Assembly: GCA_025363025.1 (NCBI GenBank)
Contig: JANYEO010000196.1
Coordinates: forward strand, 1 to 8,544
DNA from: Opitutia bacterium
Lineage (GTDB): Bacteria > Verrucomicrobiota > Verrucomicrobiia > Opitutales > JANYEO01
Length of the DNA stretch: 8,544 bases
Direction: 5' to 3'
Part shown: positions 6,688 to 8,544 of the stretch, in pieces
Layout: each line of letters opens with the position of its first letter
Position numbering within the stretch: position 1 is the stretch's first letter
Translations under genes and position numbers: made by a program
Notes under the pieces: model-generated
Databases searched by the model: none
What the model saw: the letters and a program-made list of their open reading frames with translations, nothing else
What the model was told of the DNA's origin: nothing

Positions 6688-8188
6688 CGGCCTGGAAAAA
6701 CGTGGTTCAGGCGTACTCCTCCACCCCACTTCACTTCCGGGCATTCAAGGCATCGGGAGTTTCGGGCATGAGGCCCGCACCTTTATCGATTTTTTATCTG
6801 AAGCCGGTTTTCGCTATTGGCAAATGTGCCCCTTGGGGCCAACAGGCTATGGAGACTCCCCCTACCAAACCTTCAGTGCATTCGCGGGAAACCCTTATTT
6901 AATTGATCTTAAAACCCTCGAAAGCGTCGGTCTTATCAAATGGCAGGAGCTCGAAGGCTTAAAAAAACTATCCCAGGATAAAGTCGATTTTGGCGCGCTT
7001 TACACTGCCTTTTGGCCTGTACTACGTGTTGCTTACGAACGCTACTTGGCCCATCCCCAATATATATCAGAAACAGAACATAAAGCCTTTGAAGAACGTA
7101 ATGCCTTATGGCTACACCCCTACGCGGCCTTCATGGCTTGCAAAGAACACTTTAATGGCAGTGCTTGGACGACATGGCCGAAAGAAGCCCGCACCTATAC
7201 GGCGGCTAAAGCCTCCGGCCTGCTTGCTACGCTTGAAAAAAGCATGGGGGCCTGGGTCTTCTACGAATATTTATTTTGGAGCCAATGGCAGGCTATCCGA
7301 GCGTATGCGAAAACAAAAAATATAGAACTTATTGGTGACATCCCTATTTTTGTTGCAGCAGATAGTGCAGACGTCTGGGCCTGGCCGGAAATTTTTAACT
7401 TAGACAAACAAGGGCTACCGGCAAGCCAAGCAGGCGTCCCCCCTGACTATTTTTCCGAAAAAGGCCAACTCTGGGGCAACCCCCTCTACAATTGGGAGGC
7501 CATGAAGACAGGCGGCTACAAATGGTGGCTGGGCCGTTTTGAGCGCAATTTTGCCCTCTTTGACGTTATTCGCTTAGACCACTTCCGCGGCTTTGACACA
7601 TACTGGGAAGTCCCCGCTGGGGCCCCTGATGCCAAAAAAGGCAAGTGGCAAAAAGGCCCTGGTATTGCCTTTTTCGACGCTATCAAAGAAAAATTCCCAG
7701 AAGCACGCTTAATTGCAGAAGATTTAGGCGATTTAACCCCAGGAGTTAAACAACTCCTAACAGAAACAGGGCTTCCTGGCATGGCTATTTTGCAATTTGC
7801 TTTTGGCGGAGACGCTAGCAGTAGCTACCTACCGCACAATCATAAACAAAACCTCGTGGTATATCCGGGCAGTCATGATAACGATACTAGCCTCGGCTGG
7901 TATACTCATGCTCCAGAAAAAGTTAAGGACCATGTACGGCGCTACTTAGGTGTCGCAGGTAACGAAAGCGATTGGGACCTTATTCGCTCCGCGATCGAGT
8001 CCACCGCAGGTTTAGCCATTATTCAAATGCAAGACCTCCTCTCCTTGAGCTCAGAAGCCCGGATGAACCTCCCAGGAAAACCCGATGGCAATTGGTCCTG
8101 GCGTTACAAAACAGAAACCCTCAGCTCCTTACAAAAACAAGGAACTACGGCCTATTTAAAAACGCTTAACACTCTCTACGGCCGATAA
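6668..8188 (+). CDS. malQ: 4-alpha-glucanotransferase (amylomaltase), GH77
   Basis: This 506-residue protein has the usual length and landmarks of bacterial amylomaltase: GVLLHPTSLPG (15-25), GPTGYGDSPYQ (57-67), GNPYLIDL (74-81), IGDIPIFVA (222-230) and PPDYFSEKGQLWGNPLY (258-274). The catalytic triad is visible as Asp304 (nucleophile, IRLDHFRG), Glu351 (acid/base, LIAEDLGD) and Asp404 (SHDND). MNLPGKPDGNWSWR (466-479) closes the fold. The enzyme moves alpha-1,4-glucan segments between glucans and releases glucose in cytoplasmic glycogen or maltodextrin metabolism. The start at 6668 is supported because the conserved N-terminus begins about 14 residues later. It overlaps the preceding glycosyltransferase gene by 20 nt, which implies co-transcription and probably translational coupling. 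No clear terminator follows. The function is firm; why it sits in a glycosyltransferase operon is not clear. Confidence 0.96.
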   Translation: MKTPLFNGLEKRGSGVLLHPTSLPGIQGIGSFGHEARTFIDFLSEAGFRYWQMCPLGPTGYGDSPYQTFSAFAGNPYLIDLKTLESVGLIKWQELEGLKKLSQDKVDFGALYTAFWPVLRVAYERYLAHPQYISETEHKAFEERNALWLHPYAAFMACKEHFNGSAWTTWPKEARTYTAAKASGLLATLEKSMGAWVFYEYLFWSQWQAIRAYAKTKNIELIGDIPIFVAADSADVWAWPEIFNLDKQGLPASQAGVPPDYFSEKGQLWGNPLYNWEAMKTGGYKWWLGRFERNFALFDVIRLDHFRGFDTYWEVPAGAPDAKKGKWQKGPGIAFFDAIKEKFPEARLIAEDLGDLTPGVKQLLTETGLPGMAILQFAFGGDASSSYLPHNHKQNLVVYPGSHDNDTSLGWYTHAPEKVKDHVRRYLGVAGNESDWDLIRSAIESTAGLAIIQMQDLLSLSSEARMNLPGKPDGNWSWRYKTETLSSLQKQGTTAYLKTLNTLYGR

Positions 8189-8194
8189 ATCAAA

Positions 8195-8392
8195 TTGATT
8201 ACAAAATCAAAGCCTGAAAACCTCAACCTCGGGAGGCAGGACCTGCATAAGATTTTTTCTTTGGCGCTGTACTTAAAGTGGCCGCTTGAAGAATGCTTTG
8301 ATTTTGAAGAGATTTCGAGTGGAGGCGCGCGGAGCGTACGTTTTAGTAGTGAGCACGGTTATATAGTGAATTCAGTTGAATTAGAAGAATAA
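8195..8392 (+). CDS. Unrecognised 65-codon ORF without ATG; small gene or remnant
   Basis: I do not recognise this protein. The frame begins right after the malQ stop, in the same frame as malQ, and contains no ATG; the first usable start is TTG at 8195, only 6 nt past the malQ stop. The product would be acidic, with an amphipathic centre (QDLHKIFSLALYLKWPLEECFDFEE) and a SVRFSSEHGYIVNSVELEE end. Composition is protein-like, with balanced hydrophobic and charged residues, which argues against random sequence. It could be a small non-ATG gene translated after malQ. It could also be the 3' remnant of a longer gene broken by rearrangement near the IS630-type gene that follows. No Shine-Dalgarno precedes the TTG. 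A GGGAGG at 8231-8236 has no start codon at a suitable distance. Confidence 0.35.
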   Translation: MITKSKPENLNLGRQDLHKIFSLALYLKWPLEECFDFEEISSGGARSVRFSSEHGYIVNSVELEE

Positions 8393-8414
8393 GTATGATA
8401 GTATAAAATAAAAA

Positions 8415-8544
8415 ATGACAACCAGTCCCTATAGTTTAGAGTTAAGACAACGCGTAATTAAATTTATAGAATCAGGGAATAGCCAGCAGGCAGCCGTGAA
8501 GGTATTCGGGCTGAATACATCAACCATTAATAGATGGTGGTTGA
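8415..8544 (+). CDS. IS630-family transposase, N-terminal part, cut by window edge
   Basis: The first 43 codons are visible. The sequence MTTSPYSLELRQRVIKFIES, then GNSQQAAVKVFGLNTSTINRWW, is the N-terminal helix-turn-helix typical of IS630/Tc1-mariner transposases: a YSLELRQRV opening, helices around QQAAVKVFG and a recognition helix ending in NRWW. This domain binds the element's terminal inverted repeats. The catalytic DDE region lies beyond the window, so integrity cannot be judged. A weak promoter match (TTGAAT 8376-8381, TAGTAT 8399-8404) precedes it. There is no Shine-Dalgarno; the start sits after an A-rich leader. IS630 elements insert at TA and duplicate it, but the left end cannot be placed without the right end. 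Confidence 0.8.
   Translation, partial: MTTSPYSLELRQRVIKFIESGNSQQAAVKVFGLNTSTINRWWL

Noticed and set aside
6702..8169. Several ORFs of 65-111 codons in other frames of malQ
   Set aside because: All lie within the intact GH77 frame with its catalytic residues, and none shows a family signature.
8183..8207. Small ATCAA/TTGAT hairpin after malQ as a terminator
   Set aside because: The stem is only 5 bp, A/T-rich, and has no T run.
1..8544. CRISPR arrays, tRNA or rRNA genes
   Set aside because: No regularly spaced short repeats and no cloverleaf or rRNA-like sequence were seen on either strand.

Overview
The window looks like chromosomal DNA from a member of the Verrucomicrobia (PVC group), most plausibly Opitutae-like, with moderate to low GC. 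The main clue is a pair of secreted proteins that combine autotransporter-associated beta-strand repeats with a C-terminal PEP-CTERM-type sorting tail (VPEASS, hydrophobic helix, RRRK). This pairing is common in that group. None of the starts I inspected has a convincing Shine-Dalgarno sequence, which fits an atypical translation-initiation style. The lineage is inferred from these protein families, not from a marker gene.

Layout. (1) Bases 1-828: the 3' part of a PEP-CTERM/beta-strand-repeat surface protein whose reading frame is open from base 1, followed by a strong hairpin terminator. (2) Bases 1080-2180: a complete paralogue with a signal peptide and its own promoter candidate. The last ~126 bp of conserved coding sequence is almost identical in the two genes, while the rest is diverged. 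(3) Bases 2318-3496, minus strand: an AAA_14/DUF4143 ATPase, convergent with the surface-protein gene, with a cluster of repeated TTTTAAGGA motifs just upstream of its start. (4) Bases 3698-8188, plus strand: a tight four-gene operon. It holds a GT2 glycosyltransferase, two tandem paralogous GT-A-like glycosyltransferases of the group often labelled HlpA-like, and a 4-alpha-glucanotransferase (malQ). The spacings are +10, -11 and -20 nt. (5) Bases 8189-8544: an unrecognised 65-codon ORF with no ATG, then the first 43 codons of an IS630-type transposase cut off by the window edge.

Taken together, the surface proteins would be exported by Sec and processed by an exosortase. PEP-CTERM/exosortase systems are known to accompany extracellular polysaccharide production, and the downstream glycosyltransferases fit a glycan-building role. 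That the two halves work together is an inference. The most interesting points are the nearly identical sorting tail on diverged proteins, the loss of two acidic residues in one of the tandem glycosyltransferases, and the translational coupling of malQ to a glycosyltransferase operon.
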